DNA of 64,000 nucleotides from Heloderma charlesbogerti (Eukaryota > Chordata > Lepidosauria > Squamata > Helodermatidae). Where the stretch lies: contig JANEZZ010002204.1 in the NCBI GenBank assembly GCA_026122225.1, positions 496,001-560,000 on the forward strand. The letters run 5' to 3'. The notes beneath the pieces were generated by a model. The model had not been told where the DNA came from. It made no database searches and saw only the letters and a list, made by a program, of their open reading frames with translations. This document shows, in pieces, positions 9,771-23,263 of the stretch (positions are counted from its first letter, which is position 1; every line of letters begins with the position of its first letter). Made by a program: the position numbers and the translations under genes.

Positions 9771-12644
9771 TAGCCCATTAGCTAAAATGCAGCACGGGAG
9801 GTGCCTCCCTCTCTAAATAGGATACTCGTAAACCTCCAAATTTTGGGGTTCATGAGTACCCAGCGCACAGCCCAAAGATTGCACCCTAAACTAGTTTTTA
9901 ATTCAGTTGCCATAGTTTCAGTTTCAGCATTCTTGTTCGTTATTTTGTTTTGTTTATATTTGACTGTAAGCCTTTTGGGGGCAGGACCCATCATCCTATA
10001 TGTTCTGTAAGGTTATTTTATATGATGATGATGATAATATTAAAAATGAATGTGAACCTTAATCTTCATTTTACCTGTGTCTTCTGCATAATGCACAAGC
10101 AAACTGGAGTAAAATGTAAAATTTGTCCACAAGCTAACAGTAACTTGACTGAGACCTCTGCATGTAAGAAGCATATGTTGCACCTTTTGTTGGCTTGTTC
10201 TTTCATTCTCACATACTTTTTATCCCCAAACTTTGTAAACAAGAGTGCTAGCCCTTAAAATCGGGGATATCCTGACATTCATATTTTGCAAAGGAAGCAA
10301 CCAGTGTTAAAACAGTTTCTTAGCAAATAGTCTTGTCTGGATGTTTCCAATTTATGAAGCAATTGGTGAACTAAATGGCTACAGGGTGGGGAACAAATTC
10401 AAGTTCACAGACTGGGCTTAGATTTCATATATGAAAAGAGTTGCATCTCTACTGGGCATGTTTTTGGAAAATATACAGATTTTATGGAAGTTTCATTTGC
10501 AGTGGGATACATACAATACTTAGACACTTAAAAGAATGCAAATCTAATGTTCATATGAGAGAAATACTAAGGGCTGATTCACATATCAACAGCTTGTTTT
10601 CTCTAAGCAAACCTTCCCCCATATGGGATTATATGGAGAAACATCCAAGTGAGTTGGGCAGTACGTAGATACAGCCTGCAATGCTGAGCAGCCATTTCTA
10701 TTATTTTGGTGGCATTTGTTTCAGAGTCTGTGGTTGTGGAAATGACTGAACAGATAATTATATGTAGGAGGAATTGTTTGGAGAAAACAAGAAACAAGTT
10801 TAACATGTATGAACTGCCCATGTGTTATAGTGTAAGGTTAGTTGAATTCAGCATTAGAGGACAAATGCAATTCCTTTTGGACTCGTCAGAAGAAGTCTCT
10901 TGAAGCAAAAATGGGAAGTAGCATATAGTAATTTGGAAGTGAAAATGTTTTTGTGTCTTTTCCTCATTACTTCAAAGACTGCTTATTTCTAGGAATGCCC
11001 AGTTGCATACACATTTTAATTTTAGGGCACCCCACACAGCTCTTCCTGTTACAGAGGAAACTGAAGGAGATGCATATAACTTGAGCATAAGCTGGCAGGT
11101 GCAGGGATGTACTGTATCAAAATATTCATGCACTTTAAAACAAATCCAGTGTTCCATAAAAAAAATTAAGATAAGTTTAGGGAATACTGGAGGGCTTAAA
11201 GATAAAAACCAAGCAAATGTTTACGATGTGACTTTTCACATTGCAGCATTCTCTGTTTGCCCATGCAGTGCTTTCTAACATTTAGATAAAACTGACTTTT
11301 TTGCGGAGGAGGGGGGGCTTTTTCAGTGTGTAATCTATACATCACTGTAGTAATCCCAGTGGCTAATGCTTTGTGTGGAAGATGGATAGTGAACATTCCT
11401 TTAATACTGGAAATACTGTAAAGAGAGATATCTGACTTACTGATGCTACTGTACTGAAAGAGAAATATATAATAACTATTTACTCTAATGTTTTATGCAT
11501 AATTGATACTGTGAAATAAAGCCTAGTTGGTATTTGAGCACAGGGGAATTTCTTAATACACAGTGCCATGAAGGGAAAAATGAAATAATGACTTGATGGT
11601 GATGAGCGTCTGCTGTTACTGGTCCACAGGGAATTATGATAATGGCAGCAACCCAAGCACTACTCTAGAAACAAAGTGGAGAGAGAGAACTTCGTGGTTT
11701 TGTGTCATTGTTACTCTCCTAACAAACAAACAAAAACCTAGAGGCAAGCTGAATTGCTGCCAGTGAGTAAGGAGAAATTCCAGTTTCTGCCTGCAAACTT
11801 TCAAAGGACATGCACAGTGGGCATAGTTAACAATATTAGTCTTGAACTTGAATTTTGAAATCAGTCTGTAGAACTGACCAGATAAAACAAGCCCATTTCA
11901 AAAGCATCATCATTAAAGGCATTAATTTAGTGGTGTAACACTTTAATCAGCACCTGCTTGGACAGAAATAGCAACCTATAGCCATGTTCAAATACCAACT
12001 TTGTTACCAACACAGCAAAGTATTTTCAATGAGGATATGCATTTCAATACTGTATTTGCTGATTTGTTTCAGGCTGTGCTACTGTAGGAGCAATATGTGC
12101 TTTTAAATCTTATTATGCTTAATGGGGAGAAGTAATAAGGTAAAAATGATTAAAGGATCCAAAAGAGCAGACACATAGCAAAGGAATCTCACTAGCAAAC
12201 AGCTGCATCTAAGTGTGACTGAATAATTCCCTGATGTTCCTATACTTTGAAGACAAATTTGATCTCGATGACTGCAAGTTTAGTGAATACGCTAAACAAA
12301 AATTGATGCTTCGTGTGAAATTTGCAGTTCTCGTTTCAGCTTTACTTCTTTGTTGGAAAAAGGTTTATTGGTATACATAACAAAAATGATAAATGTGTAA
12401 TTATATTAAAAAGTGTATATGGTCTGCATTCTGTTTACATGGATTAAGTTAAACTTTATTCACATAATAATAAAAAAATACTGTGTACTAGTTTAGGGCT
12501 GCTCATCCAATTGCTGACTCATCCTCAAACAGGCTTCAAATGAAATAGTTTTTTTAAGTGATGGAAACACTGAAGAACCATGAAATGTTCACTTTCCTGC
12601 TTTGTCCAGCCAACAGCTAAATAAAGTCTTATGGGGATTTGGGG

Positions 12645-13700
12645 TCGGGTGTCATGAGCCTGCTGATGACAGCCAGTTCTACCACTTTTCATCACATTCA
12701 GGTAAAGTTATAGATATGCTGAACCATTGTCTGAGATCAGTGATGGATAAGATCCAATAAACTGCAGGTCAGTCCATACAAGATGGGAGGTACTGTTGGT
12801 GGGTGTTTCATCTGATGCAGGAAGTGGTGTTCAACCTGTTACGGATGTAGTTTTACTCCCCCTAAAGTATCAGGCACACAGTATGAGCAAGCTATTAGAT
12901 CCTTGACTTCATTGGTGTGGAGCACCTTCCACCAGCGGAGGCTTGTGCACTAGCTGTGGTGTCTTCTGGATAGAGAAAGCCAGATTGCTGTCATCCACAC
13001 TTTGGTGGCATCCAGTTTGGATTACTGCAGTGCATTAGATGTGGGGTTGCTTTTGAAGCTTGTTTTGTTGGTCTATCTTGAACTAACTACAATTTCTAGG
13101 TCAGTCAGTGGGACTAGGCATATGGAACACATTTCACCGGTTTTGAGACAACTAAGCTGTTTCCTGGACACAATTCAAAGTGCTGTTTGAAATTTTTAAA
13201 AGACTTAAACAGCTTGTGACCCATCTAAGGATGACCTGTTCCACATGAACCTGCCCATTTGTTAAGGTTCTCCTCTGATGCCCTTCTTTAGATCCCTCTG
13301 CCTTTAGAGATGAGGTGGGTGGCATCTGAAGATAAAGCTTTTCAGTGGTTGTGCCCCATTTTTTGAGTGCTGTCTCCAGGGAGGCTTGCCCGGTGTTGAC
13401 TCAGATGTCTTTTGGATGCCAGTTGAAGTTTGTTTTATTTGCTCAGACATTTTGGATTTTCTGTTTTAGATTGGTGTGTTAACCTAGTGTGACTCTTGTT
13501 ATATGTTGTTCAGTTTTAACATATTATGATCTACTTTTTTTAGTTGTTATGTTCTTTTTAGCCATTGTTAACTGCTTTACTTTGATAAAGGCACTTCAAA
13601 TTATCTGTTCGGTGATAGCTGATTTAATTATATGGCTCCTGCACAAGGCCACTTACAATTCTTTTCTCATGGTGGCACTTGGCTGCTGGCATGACACTTA
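12645..13700 (+). mobile_element. Decayed L2-clade LINE (RT to 3' UTR)
   Basis: At about 12655-12690 the plus strand encodes Ala-Asp-Asp-Ser-Gln-Phe-Tyr, the remnant of the L2 YADDTQ(L/V)Y catalytic box. It is followed by a stretch like 'leu-asn-his-cys-leu ... val-met-asp'. Further on, 'Ser-Ser-Leu-Asp-Tyr-Cys' near 13010-13030 is another L2 landmark. There are many stops and frameshifts. The 3' UTR fades out near 13700. Confidence 0.65.
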
Positions 13701-16035
13701 AAATGCCCATATCATATATCTTGCACAGTTGTATGCAGCATCTGCATATTTTAGTGACAACAGGGATGCTACTGTGTAAACATTACATCTGCACTTCTAT
13801 GGAATGCTTAAACATTATTCCCACTGCATGGAGTACCACCACGTAAAAGGGCTTTCTGCCAGCTTCCATGGGGTCACGGTGTGTATATGACTCTGAGAGA
13901 TGGATTAAGTAAAGAGGGGTGCTCATAGTCATGCTCCTTCTCTAAAAAAGAGTAAGCTTGCTTCGGATATTTTCAGTTTACTGAATGCCTCTGAAGCAAG
14001 GCATGCTCTATTCCCTTCTCTGTTTGCAGAAGAGGTGAGGAGAGACTATTCGAAACAGAGCTGAGGAGAATTGAAGGATACACCTACTTTTCTCAACATA
14101 ATCGTCTTTAGTGGGGAAAATAGCACTACAATGCAGTGCATTCTGTATAAAGTATATGAAGAGTTCAGAAGCAAGATATTTGCTCCTGAATAATCCCTAC
14201 AAACATATATAATACTAATAACACAAAGGTAATGGTCTCAGCTTAAGGAAGATAAAAAGAATTATCAGCATTCACAAGTCACTGCAACCTTTTGGCAGCT
14301 AGTAAAGAGTTTGGGGCTCTTGTGTGGGTTGCTCTGTCTATCTTACATATAGAAATCAAACAGGCGTTCAGACTGAATTTAATGACATTGCTGAACTATC
14401 AAAGCTGGGCATAGGTTTAGAGCTGCTTTCAGTTTTACAACTTAAAGACCTTGGATCCCTCTATGAGTCTTTGGCTTAAGAAGACTGAAAATGAAATGAT
14501 GGAATGGCAAAATATGTTTCTTTCGTGTGGGGAGGGCAGGGAGAGAAGAATCTGGAGTCAGTTCCGCAACTGTCTTGACATGACCACTGAAATCCGCTGT
14601 GTATATTCCATTCTGAAATTCTCTTTCCAAGTCTATTCCTGAGAATGCCTCTGTAGCATAAAAGCAGCATGGATGCAGTCCTTAAGATGTTTGTACTCTT
14701 TATAAAGTTTTTGTTATCCTCCTTCAGTGGCAGTTTGTATGATTTCTGTGTGAAGTTCTCATGCATATTTCTCTTTCAGAACAATAATTCAGTTTATAGA
14801 TGAATGAATCCCAGACTTGGTCTCGAGGGAAGGCTCCATCTTGTGGATGACCTTGCAGAAAACAGTTTACTGTTCCTGCTGATTTAGAATTCGTATGTAA
14901 TGAGATATTGAGAATTTGTTATACACGAAGAATAAGGCTATGTGTGAATGGCTCTCAGAGCTTAATAAACAAAGCCTTTTTTATTCTGTCAGAGTGGTGC
15001 AAGATTTCTTACTTTTCATATTTAGCCTTGGCATAAGTTAAAACAATATATAAAATAGTTTATAGGTGCAAAGTGAAATTCCTTCTGAATAATGAATCCT
15101 GGGTAAATTAGTTTTTGTTTACTTTAGGCAAGTTTAATGGGAAGAATTAGTTGAACATGCGTTGGTAGCTTATACATAGGTTGGTTGTGACAGCGATAAA
15201 GTCTTTGTCTTGTTTTTCCTTTTTTTTTTCATTTGTTGCTTCTCGGGTCATTTCTTATGAAATGTGTATGCTTCATCTTAAACAACCATTGCAAGATACT
15301 TTTGGTATTACATTTCACCACTCACATTTTTAAAACATGCAAAGGGAAGCAGATGGTCAGATGTGAGTTGTACTACTTTTGATCAATCAAAGCATGACCA
15401 AACTGCATAGTCCTTTTTCAGTGTGAATAGCTTGATGTCTCATTTAGTGTTGTGGTGAATGGTGAAAATGGCCATGTTGTTGCTTGTCTTCATTGTTTAC
15501 AATATCATTCTGGATGGATGTACATATCACTGCAGGAGAAGAAATATATACAACAGCCCAACAACAATACAATTTAAAAAATGTGACAAAATGGAACAGC
15601 ATTGTTCTGGAAGATCTGATTTACACTGCATGTTTGTGGAGAAGGAAGTCCTGCTGTGTTCAGGACTTAACCCTAGTAAAGTGTACATAGGATTGCATCC
15701 TTAGCCTCATGGCTGTTGTAAATAAATATTTCCATGCTAAAATTGTACGGTAGAGTATGTACAAGCTCCAAAGAAGAGGGAAGAGTTGAAGTTCCCAATG
15801 TGGTGCAGGTCTACTAATCCTAACAGTTAATGTCCAGTGAATGTAGCTTGATATTTCATAGAGCAATAATAAAACAATGAATGAACTATTTAGGTGAAGT
15901 ATAGTTCTGTCAGATACAAAATATAAATATGCCATTTGAGTTCTAGGAAAGTGTAATACCCCACAACATAAACACAGCCTCAAAGGAAGATATTTACAGT
16001 ATGCACAACAAAATACACGCACGGAAGTCCTTCTC
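13701..16035. other. Unassigned AT-rich DNA
   Basis: No recognisable gene. A splice-acceptor-like 'tttctctttcag' ends near 14780, but no credible exon follows. A GCAATCCTAT-type terminus sits near 15678-15700. Confidence 0.4.
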
Positions 16036-16134
16036 TATTTTTTTTTATTTGCAACGTTTATATACTGTTCCACATCTAAACAGATTCCAGAACAGTGAAC
16101 AATTAAAGATAAAAGGAACATAACACAATAGTAA

Positions 16135-19100
16135 TTGTTGTTGTTCAGTCATTAAGTCGTGTCCGACTCTTCGTGACCCCATGGACCATAGCACGCCAGG
16201 CCTTCCTGTCCTGCGCTCTCTCCCAGAGCGTGCTCAAGTTCATATTCATTGCATCGGTGATGCTGTCTAGCCATCTCATCCTCTGCCGTCCCCTTCTCCT
16301 TTTGCCTTCAGTCTTTCCCAGCATCAGGGTCTTTTCCAGTGACTTTTCTCTTTGCATTAGGAGGCCAAAATATTTGAGCTTCAGTTTCAGTATCTGTCCT
16401 TCCAATGAGCAGTCAGGGTTGATTTCCTTTAGGATGGACTGATTTGACCTCCTTGCAGTCCAGGGGACTCGTAAGAGTCTTCTCCAGCACCACAGTTTGA
16501 AAGCATCAATTCTTCGGCGCTCAGCCTTCTGTATAGTCCAGCTCTCACAGCCATACCATACGTTACTACTGGGAAAACCATAGCTTTGATTAGACGGACC
16601 TTTGTCGGCAAGGTGATGTCTCTGCTTCTTACTATGCTGTCTAGGTTTGCCATAGCTTTCCTCCCAAGGAGCAAGCGTCTTTTAATTTCATGGCTACAGT
16701 CACTGTCTGCAGTGATCTTGGAGCCCTAGAAAGTAAAATCTGTCACTGCTTCCATTTCGTCCCCTTCTATATGCCAGGAAGTGATGGGGCCAGATGCCAT
16801 TATCTGAGTTTTTTGAATGTTGAGTTTCAAACCAGCTTTTGCACTCTCCTCTTTCACCCTCAACAAGAGGCTCTTTAGATCCTCTTCACTTACTGCCATT
16901 AGGGTGGTATTGTCTGCGTATCTGAGGTTGTTGATAATTCTCCCGGCAATCTTAATTCCAACCTGTGATTCATCCAACCCGGTGTTTCTCATGATGAACT
17001 CTGCATATAAGTTAAATAAGCAGGGCAACAGTATGGAGCCTTGTCGTACTCCTTTCCCAATTTTGAACCACTCGGTTGTTCCATGTCTGGTTCTTACTGT
17101 TGCTTCTTGACCCTCGTACAGGTTTCTCAGGAGACGGGTAAGGTGGTCTGGTACTCCCATCTCTTTAAGGATTTGTCAGAGTTTGTTGTGATCCACACAA
17201 TCAAAGGCTTTAGCATAGTCAATGAAGCAGAAATAGACGTTTTTCTGGAATTCTCTGGCTTTCTCCATGATGCAGTGAATGTTGACGATTTGATCTCTAG
17301 TTCCTCTGCCTCTTCGAAACCCAGCTTGTACTTCTGGTAGTTCTCAGTTCACATGCTGCTGAAGCCTAGCTTGTAGGATTTTAAGCATAACCTTGCTGGC
17401 ATGTGAAATGAGCACAATTGTACGGTAGTTTGAACACTCTTTGGCATTGCCCTTCTTTGGAATTGGAATGTAAACTGACCTTTTCCAGTCTTATGGCCAC
17501 TGTTGAGTGTTCCAAATGTCTTGGCATATTGAGTGCAGCACTTGAACAGCATAATCTTTTAGGATTTTAAATAGCTCAGCTGGAAGACTGTCATCTCCGC
17601 TAGCTTTGTTGTTAGTAATGCTTCCTAAGGCCCACTTGACTTCACTCTCTAGGATGTCTGGCTCAAGTTCAGTGACCGCACTATCATGGCTCTCAGGGAC
17701 ATTAAGATCTTTCCTGTATAGTTCTTCTGTGTATTCTTTCCACCTCTTCTTAATCTCATCTGCTTATGTTAGGACCCTGCCTTTTTTGTCCTTTATCATG
17801 CCAGTCTTTGCACAAAACGTTCCCTTGAGATCTCCGATTTTCTTGAAAAGCTCGCTAGTCTTTCCCATTTTGTTGTTTCCCTTGATTTCTTTGCATTGTT
17901 CATTTAAGAAGGCCTTCTTGTCTCTCCTTGCTATTCTCTGGAACTCTGCATTCAGGTGGATAGATCTTCCCCTTTCTCCCTTGCTTTTCGCTTCCCTTCT
18001 TTCCTCAGCTACTTGTAAAGCCTCATCAGACAGCCACTTTGCTTTCTTGCATTTCTTTTTCTTTGGGATGGATTTCGTTGCTGCCTCCTGAACAATGTTA
18101 CGGACCTCCGTCCATAGTTCCTCAGGCACTCTGTCTATCAGGTCTAATCCCTTAAATCTATTCCTCACATCCACTGTATATTCTTAAGGGATATGATTTA
18201 GGTCATACCTGAATGGTTTAGTGGTTTTCCCTACGTTCTTCAATTTAAGCCGAAATATTGCAACAAGAAGCTCATGATCTGAGCCACAGTCAGCTCCAGG
18301 TCTTGTTTTGACTGACTGTATAGAGCTTCTCCATCTTTGGCTGCAAAGGACATAATCAATCTGATTTCGATATTGACCATCTGGTGATGTCCATGTGTAG
18401 AGTCGTCTCTTGTGCTGCTGGAAAAGAGTGTTTGCTATGATCAGTGTGTTCTCTTGGCAAAACTCTATTAGCCTTTGTCCTGCTTCATTTTATACACCAA
18501 GGCCATGCTTGCCTGTTATCCTGGTGATTTCTTGACTTCCTACTTTAGCATTCCAAATCCCCTATGATGAAGAGGACATCTTTTTTTGGTGTGAGTTCTA
18601 GAAGGTGTTGTACGTCTTCATAGAACCGATCAACCTCAGCTTCTTCGGCCTCAGTGGTTGGGGCATAGACTTGAATTACTGTGATGTTGAATGGTTTGCC
18701 TTGGATTCGTAGTGAGATCATTCTGTCGTTTTTGAGATTGTACCCCAGTACTGCTTTTCCCACCCTTTTATTGACTATGAGTGCTACTCCATTTCTTCTA
18801 AGGGATTCTTGCTCACAGTAGTGGATATAATGGTCACCTGAATTAAATTCGCCCATGCCTGTCTATGTTAGTTCGCTGATTCCCAAAATGTCGATGTTCA
18901 ATCTTGCCATCTCATGTTTGACCACCTCCAGCTTACCTTGATTCATTGATCTGACATTCCAGGTTCCTAAACAATATTGTTTTTTACAGCATCGGACTTT
19001 CTTTTCACCACCACACACATCCACAGCTGAGTGTCCTTTCGGCTTTGGCCCAGCCGCTTCAGTCTTTCTGGCGCTACTTGGAAATTCCCTCTGCTCTTCC

Positions 19101-19359
19101 CCAGTAGTATATTGGACACCCTCCGACCTGAGGGGCTCATCTTCCAGCGTCATCTCTTTTAGCCTTGTGATATGTTCCATGGGGTTTTCTTGGCAGGAAT
19201 ACTGGTGTGGGTTGCCATTTCCTTCTCCAGTGGACCACATTTTATCAGAACTCTCTGCCATGACGTGTCCGTCTTGGGTGGCCCTGCACGGCATAGCTTA
19301 TGGGTTCACTAACTTACACAAGCCCCTTTGCCATAACAAGGCAGTGATCCATGAAGGGG
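16135..19359 (-). mobile_element. Full-length BovB (RTE-clade) LINE, copy 1
   Basis: The element is about 3.2 kb. Its 3' end lies at left (a GTT repeat, then the reverse of the BovB tail 'gagtcggacacgactt') and its 5' end at right, near 'gatccatgaagggga'. Imperfect target-site duplications flank it: ACAATAGTAA at 16125-16134 and ACAATATTAA at 19360-19369 (9 of 10 match). The host sequence on both sides is the 3' UTR of an older L2. BovB is an autonomous non-LTR retrotransposon with an apurinic-like endonuclease and a reverse transcriptase, known for patchy distribution and horizontal transfer among vertebrates. This copy is inactive. Confidence 0.93.
16145..19294 (-). pseudogene. BovB endonuclease/reverse transcriptase ORF, broken
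   Basis: Reading pieces on the minus strand: 19294-18863 (Gly-Thr-Trp-Asn-Val-Arg-Ser-Met, endonuclease start), 18856-18545 (endonuclease middle, ending Phe-Ile-Ile-Gly-Asp), 18174-17764 (linker with a Lys-Lys-Lys-Lys-Cys-Lys-Lys basic run), 17160-16726 (RT), and 16674-16429 with 16405-16145 (C-terminus, ending Lys-Ser-Arg-Thr-Arg-Leu-Asn-Asp). Several frameshifts and stops separate the pieces. In the RT catalytic box Tyr-Ala-Asp-Asp has become Tyr-Ala-Asp-Asn, which should abolish polymerase activity even without the breaks. The ORF order and spacing match BovB. Confidence 0.92.
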
Positions 19360-19862
19360 ACAATATTAACTATTTTGTTAAAAAACAATATTAAAAGTTA
19401 TTTTAAAAATAGTATCAAAAAAACTGTGGGTGGTCAATCGGGGAAGGCCTGTTGAAATAAAAATGTCTTCAGCAGATACTGGGAAAAAAACGTGTTGTTG
19501 CCTGCCTGACATCCAGAAGGAGGGAATTCCAGAGAGAGGGAGCTAACATATTGAAGGCTCTACTGCAGGTAGACTCCAGTCAGGCCATAGGATAATGCAG
19601 AAACACCAAAAACATGCCATCTGGTGACCTCAGTGACTGGGGAGGTTGATAAGGGAGAAGGCGCTCCATCAGGTATACTGGTCTCAAGTTGTTTAGGGCT
19701 TTATACACTAGTTACAAAACCTTAAACCTGGCCTGGTAGTGAATAGGCAGCCAGTGGAGTTCCCTCAGCAAAGGAGTTGCATGCTGAAAAGGGGCAGTAG
19801 CCGAGCTGTGGCATTCTGCATAGCTGCTGCTTCCAGGCCAGCCTTAAGGGCAGCCCTACATG

Positions 19863-20896
19863 GAATGGGTTTGGATGTCACAATAACCATCATGGCTTAA
19901 TTAACCCATCGTGGGTTATTGGGTCATCTGGTTGGGAGTTTTTTAACCCCTGGCCAAAATGATCCACGGTCTGCAGTGTGGTTTATTTAACCCCTCGTGG
20001 GTTACTGTGTCGTTGGCAGTCCCTGTGGGTTATTTTGGCCGGCTACAGGGCTGTGGGGGAAGAGCAGTCAAAACCGCTGCTGCTCTGCTCTTGACTGGCT
20101 TAGTGCTCAGGAACCTGTTAAAGTGACCAAGCCAGTAAATGGTGTAATGTACTGTAAATGGTGTAAATGGTGGCGGGGGGGAATGAGCAGGACTGGAACC
20201 AAACCTCACAGCCAGCCTCACCTACTCAGGAAGCACCCAATGCATCCTCAAAACCCAGCACCCTGACAGCAGCGAAAATCCAAGGTGGCTAAAATACCTT
20301 GGGGATTTGCAGGATCAGGACCAGATTCCACACACAGCCTCACCTAGTCGGGAGGCACCTGGTCCACCGTAAAAACCCTGCGCAATTACCCTAGGGGAGC
20401 GAAAATCCCAAGTGCAGCAAAAAGGGGGGGTGGCTAAAAAACCTTGGGGGTTTGCAGGATTAGGACCAAGCATCATAGAGATATGCTTTAGCGAATGAGT
20501 GTTACAATTCTCCCAAGAGCCATTGCTGGCAAAGAGGCTTTAACATCTTCCCAGTACTGTAATTGCATCTCCTTTTTGCTGCACTTGGGATTTTCCCTAC
20601 TTGTTGAATGATCATGCTGGGTTTTGATGGTGGATCGCATGCCTCTTGACTGGGGGAGGCTGTGTATGAAGTTTTGTCCAGATCCTGCAAACGTCCAGCA
20701 CTTTAAAGGTGAAACAGCGCCGCTGCTCAGGCAGGAGGACTGCAGCAGGACAGGGGGCGCATGTGTGTGTATCAAATTACACACAGTAGCTTATTAGCTT
20801 GATTGTGTGGCAGGGCATCATGAACTATTTAAAAAATAAGCTACTGTGAGTAGCTTATTAAGCCACCATGGGTTATCGTGACATTCGAACACAGCC
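19863..20896. mobile_element. 1.03-kb foldback MITE inserted in L2
   Basis: Terminal inverted repeats: 'ggtttggatgtcacaataac' at 19868-19887 against 20870-20890 in reverse. The inverted similarity extends inward to 'atcatggctta / aagccaccat'. L2 coding sequence stops at 19862 and continues at 20897, so the insertion is clean. Inside, a module of about 130 bp occurs twice directly (about 20197-20315 and 20322-20466) and once inverted (about 20565-20700). There is no transposase ORF. The ends resemble those of six other elements in the window. Confidence 0.78.
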
Positions 20897-23263
20897 ATAG
20901 AGTGCATTGCAATAATCCATTCTTGAGATTACTAATACCTACACTACTGTGGTCAAATTATTCTTGTCCAGGAGAGGCTATAGCTGGCATACCAGTTGAA
21001 GCTGGTAAAAGGTACTCCAAGCTGCCATGGCCAGTTGGGCCTCCAGTGACAGTGATGGATCTAGGAGTACCCCCTGACTATGAATCTGATCTTTCAATGG
21101 GAGTGCAACCCCATCCAGAACAGGCATTAACCCTATCTCTTGGACTTGGAAACCACTCACCAGGGCTTCCACCTTGCCAGGATTTAGCTTCAGTTTATTG
21201 GCCCTCATCCAGTCCATTACTGAGTTTAGGCACTGATCCAGGACTTGCACAACCTCACCTGATTCAGATGTCACAGGCAGATAGAGCTTTGTATCATCAG
21301 CATACTGATGGCACTTGCTCCAAATCCCCTAATGACCACTCCCAGCAGCTTCATATAAATGTTGAACAACATTGGGGACAAGATGGTATCTTGTGGAGCC
21401 CCATAGCTCAATTTCCAAGGAATAGTCACCCAGTGTTACTCTCTGAAATTGACCACAAGGGTAAAGCCAGAACCACTGTAACACAGTGCCTCCAAATCCC
21501 AACCCAGGGAGCCAATGCAGGAGAATACCATGGTTGATGGTATCGAAAGCCAATGAGAGATCAAGCAGGATTAACAGGTCACACTCCTCCTGTTCCTCTC
21601 TCGATAAAAGTCATCCATCAAGGTGACCAAGGCTCATTCGGTCCCGTAACCAGGTTGAAACCCCAAGTGGAATGGGTCTAGATAATCAATATCCTCCAAG
21701 AATGCCTGCAGTTGCTCCACCACAACCCTCGCAAGTACTTTCCCTAATAAAGGAGTATTCATGACTAGGCAGTAGTTGTCAAACACCACTGGGTCCAGAG
21801 TGGGTTTCTTCAGGAGTGGTTGTGCCACTGCCTCCTTAAGGGCAGCAGGAACCACCCCTTCACTCAAAGATGCATTTACCATTTGCTGGACCCACCTGGT
21901 CATACACCCTTGGCTAGCTTTTATTAGCCAGGAAGGGCAAGGATTGAAAGGGCACATGGTCGGTTGCGCTGCTGCAAGCACCTTCTCCATGTCATCAGGC
22001 TGCAGCAACTGAAATTGATCCCACAAAATCAGGCAGATGGTAGCATCAGACACCTTGACTGGAGCTGCATAAACGATAGCATCAAGTTCTCTGTGGAGAC
22101 AAATTATTTTGTTCTGAAAGTGTGATGCAAAAAGGTCACAGTGGGTCCTTGAAGGGTCCAGGGCTCCAGTTACTGGAGAGAATGTTATGAACCCCAGACC
22201 ACCCTAAAATGTTCTACTGGGTGGCTACTCAAGGACTCAATGGAGGCAGCAAAGTAGGCCTTCTTTGCTGTCCGCACTGCTGTGCAATAGGCATGATTGT
22301 GTGCTCTTAGAGCATGGTTGGTCATTTTCACTTTGAGCCTTACACCATTTATGCTCTAGCTGATGTCAAGCCTGTTCCATTGTCTGCAGCTCCCCAGTAT
22401 ACAAGGAGCAGAGCACGCTCAATAGCATCGTGGAGGGCACTCAGGTACAATCGAGTTGATGGGCCTCTGCATGTCACCATTCTACAGTGAGACTAGAGCC
22501 TCAGATGGATCACCAGCTCTCTCCATTGGGAAATACTCAAGAGTGCTTAGAAATTCATCAACTTTCTGGGGTGGACCATCTAAATGTGTCCCCCACCCCT
22601 GCAGGAGGGAAGTAATGCCATGAGTTCAAAACTCACCAGCAAATGATGTGACCATGACAATGGGGTTACTTGACCCCCCCCCCCCACTTTCAGACTATTC
22701 ATATTACAGCTTGGAACAAAGACCAAATCAAGGGTATGCCCTGCTTCATGTGTTGGACCAATGACACACCAAGACAGCCCCATTGTTGTCATGGAGGCCA
22801 TGAAGCCCTGAGTGAAGCTCCAGAGACAGGCCCAGCATGGTAATTAAAGTCACCTGGAACTACCATCCTGGCTTCCTCCAGCACTTGAGATCCTTCAACA
22901 CAATTGAGACCACGTCTGCCAACTCAGGCAGGGTGAGTGGTACACTAGCAACATCCCCAATGTATATGGCCCAACACGAGGTGCAACCTCTCAAGGCCCA
23001 CTCCAAGGTAGAATGGTTTACTGGTGAGAGAGATGGAAGTTCTGTAAACCACGGTGACTCTTTCCAGCCCTCCAGCCTACGTTGGTGCTGTACAGGTGGG
23101 CAGAGCTGAGTCACATCAATCCTACCCAGCTCACCCACCCCAGTCTCAGTTATGCATGTCAGTAATATTTATGCTTCTCACTCTGTTACCATTCCCACAA
23201 TTCAAATATGCTAATCTGACTGCATTTGGCCACCTCCATGCACCCATTTTTAAAAAGGGAGAG

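Larger units (their letters stand above)
8300..12640. other. Unassigned AT-rich DNA
   Basis: Low-GC sequence without a convincing exon, RNA gene or intact repeat. Local items are a CCCTC run (9590-9615), a MITE-like GC-rich block (about 9470-9770) and a GAT microsatellite (about 10022-10036). Short ORFs here have no recognisable domain. The stretch could be intron or intergenic sequence, and conserved regulatory elements cannot be excluded. Confidence 0.4.
16040..23263 (-). mobile_element. Decayed L2-clade LINE split by two insertions
   Basis: Pieces in order on the minus strand, 5' to 3': 23263-20897 (endonuclease and RT coding), 19862-19370 (C-terminus and 3' UTR) and 16134-16040 (3' tail). 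The coding parts read Gly-Glu-Leu-Gly near 23130, then Thr-His-Glu-Ala-Gly-His-Thr-Leu-Asp-Leu-Val-Phe near 22740. Next come a Gly-Lys-Val-Leu-Ala-Arg-Val-Val stretch near 21740 and Asn-Lys-Leu-Lys-Leu-Asn-Pro near 21190. Frameshifts and stops occur throughout. A foldback MITE (19863-20896) and a full-length BovB (16135-19359) interrupt it. A second MITE abuts its 5' side at 23264. Confidence 0.75.

Noticed and set aside
14442..14780. Possible host exon with a 'tttctctttcag' acceptor
   Set aside because: No conserved protein reading and ORFs on both strands. One polypyrimidine-AG is not evidence of an exon.
20878..21537. 219-codon plus-strand ORF
   Set aside because: Antisense shadow of the decayed minus-strand L2.
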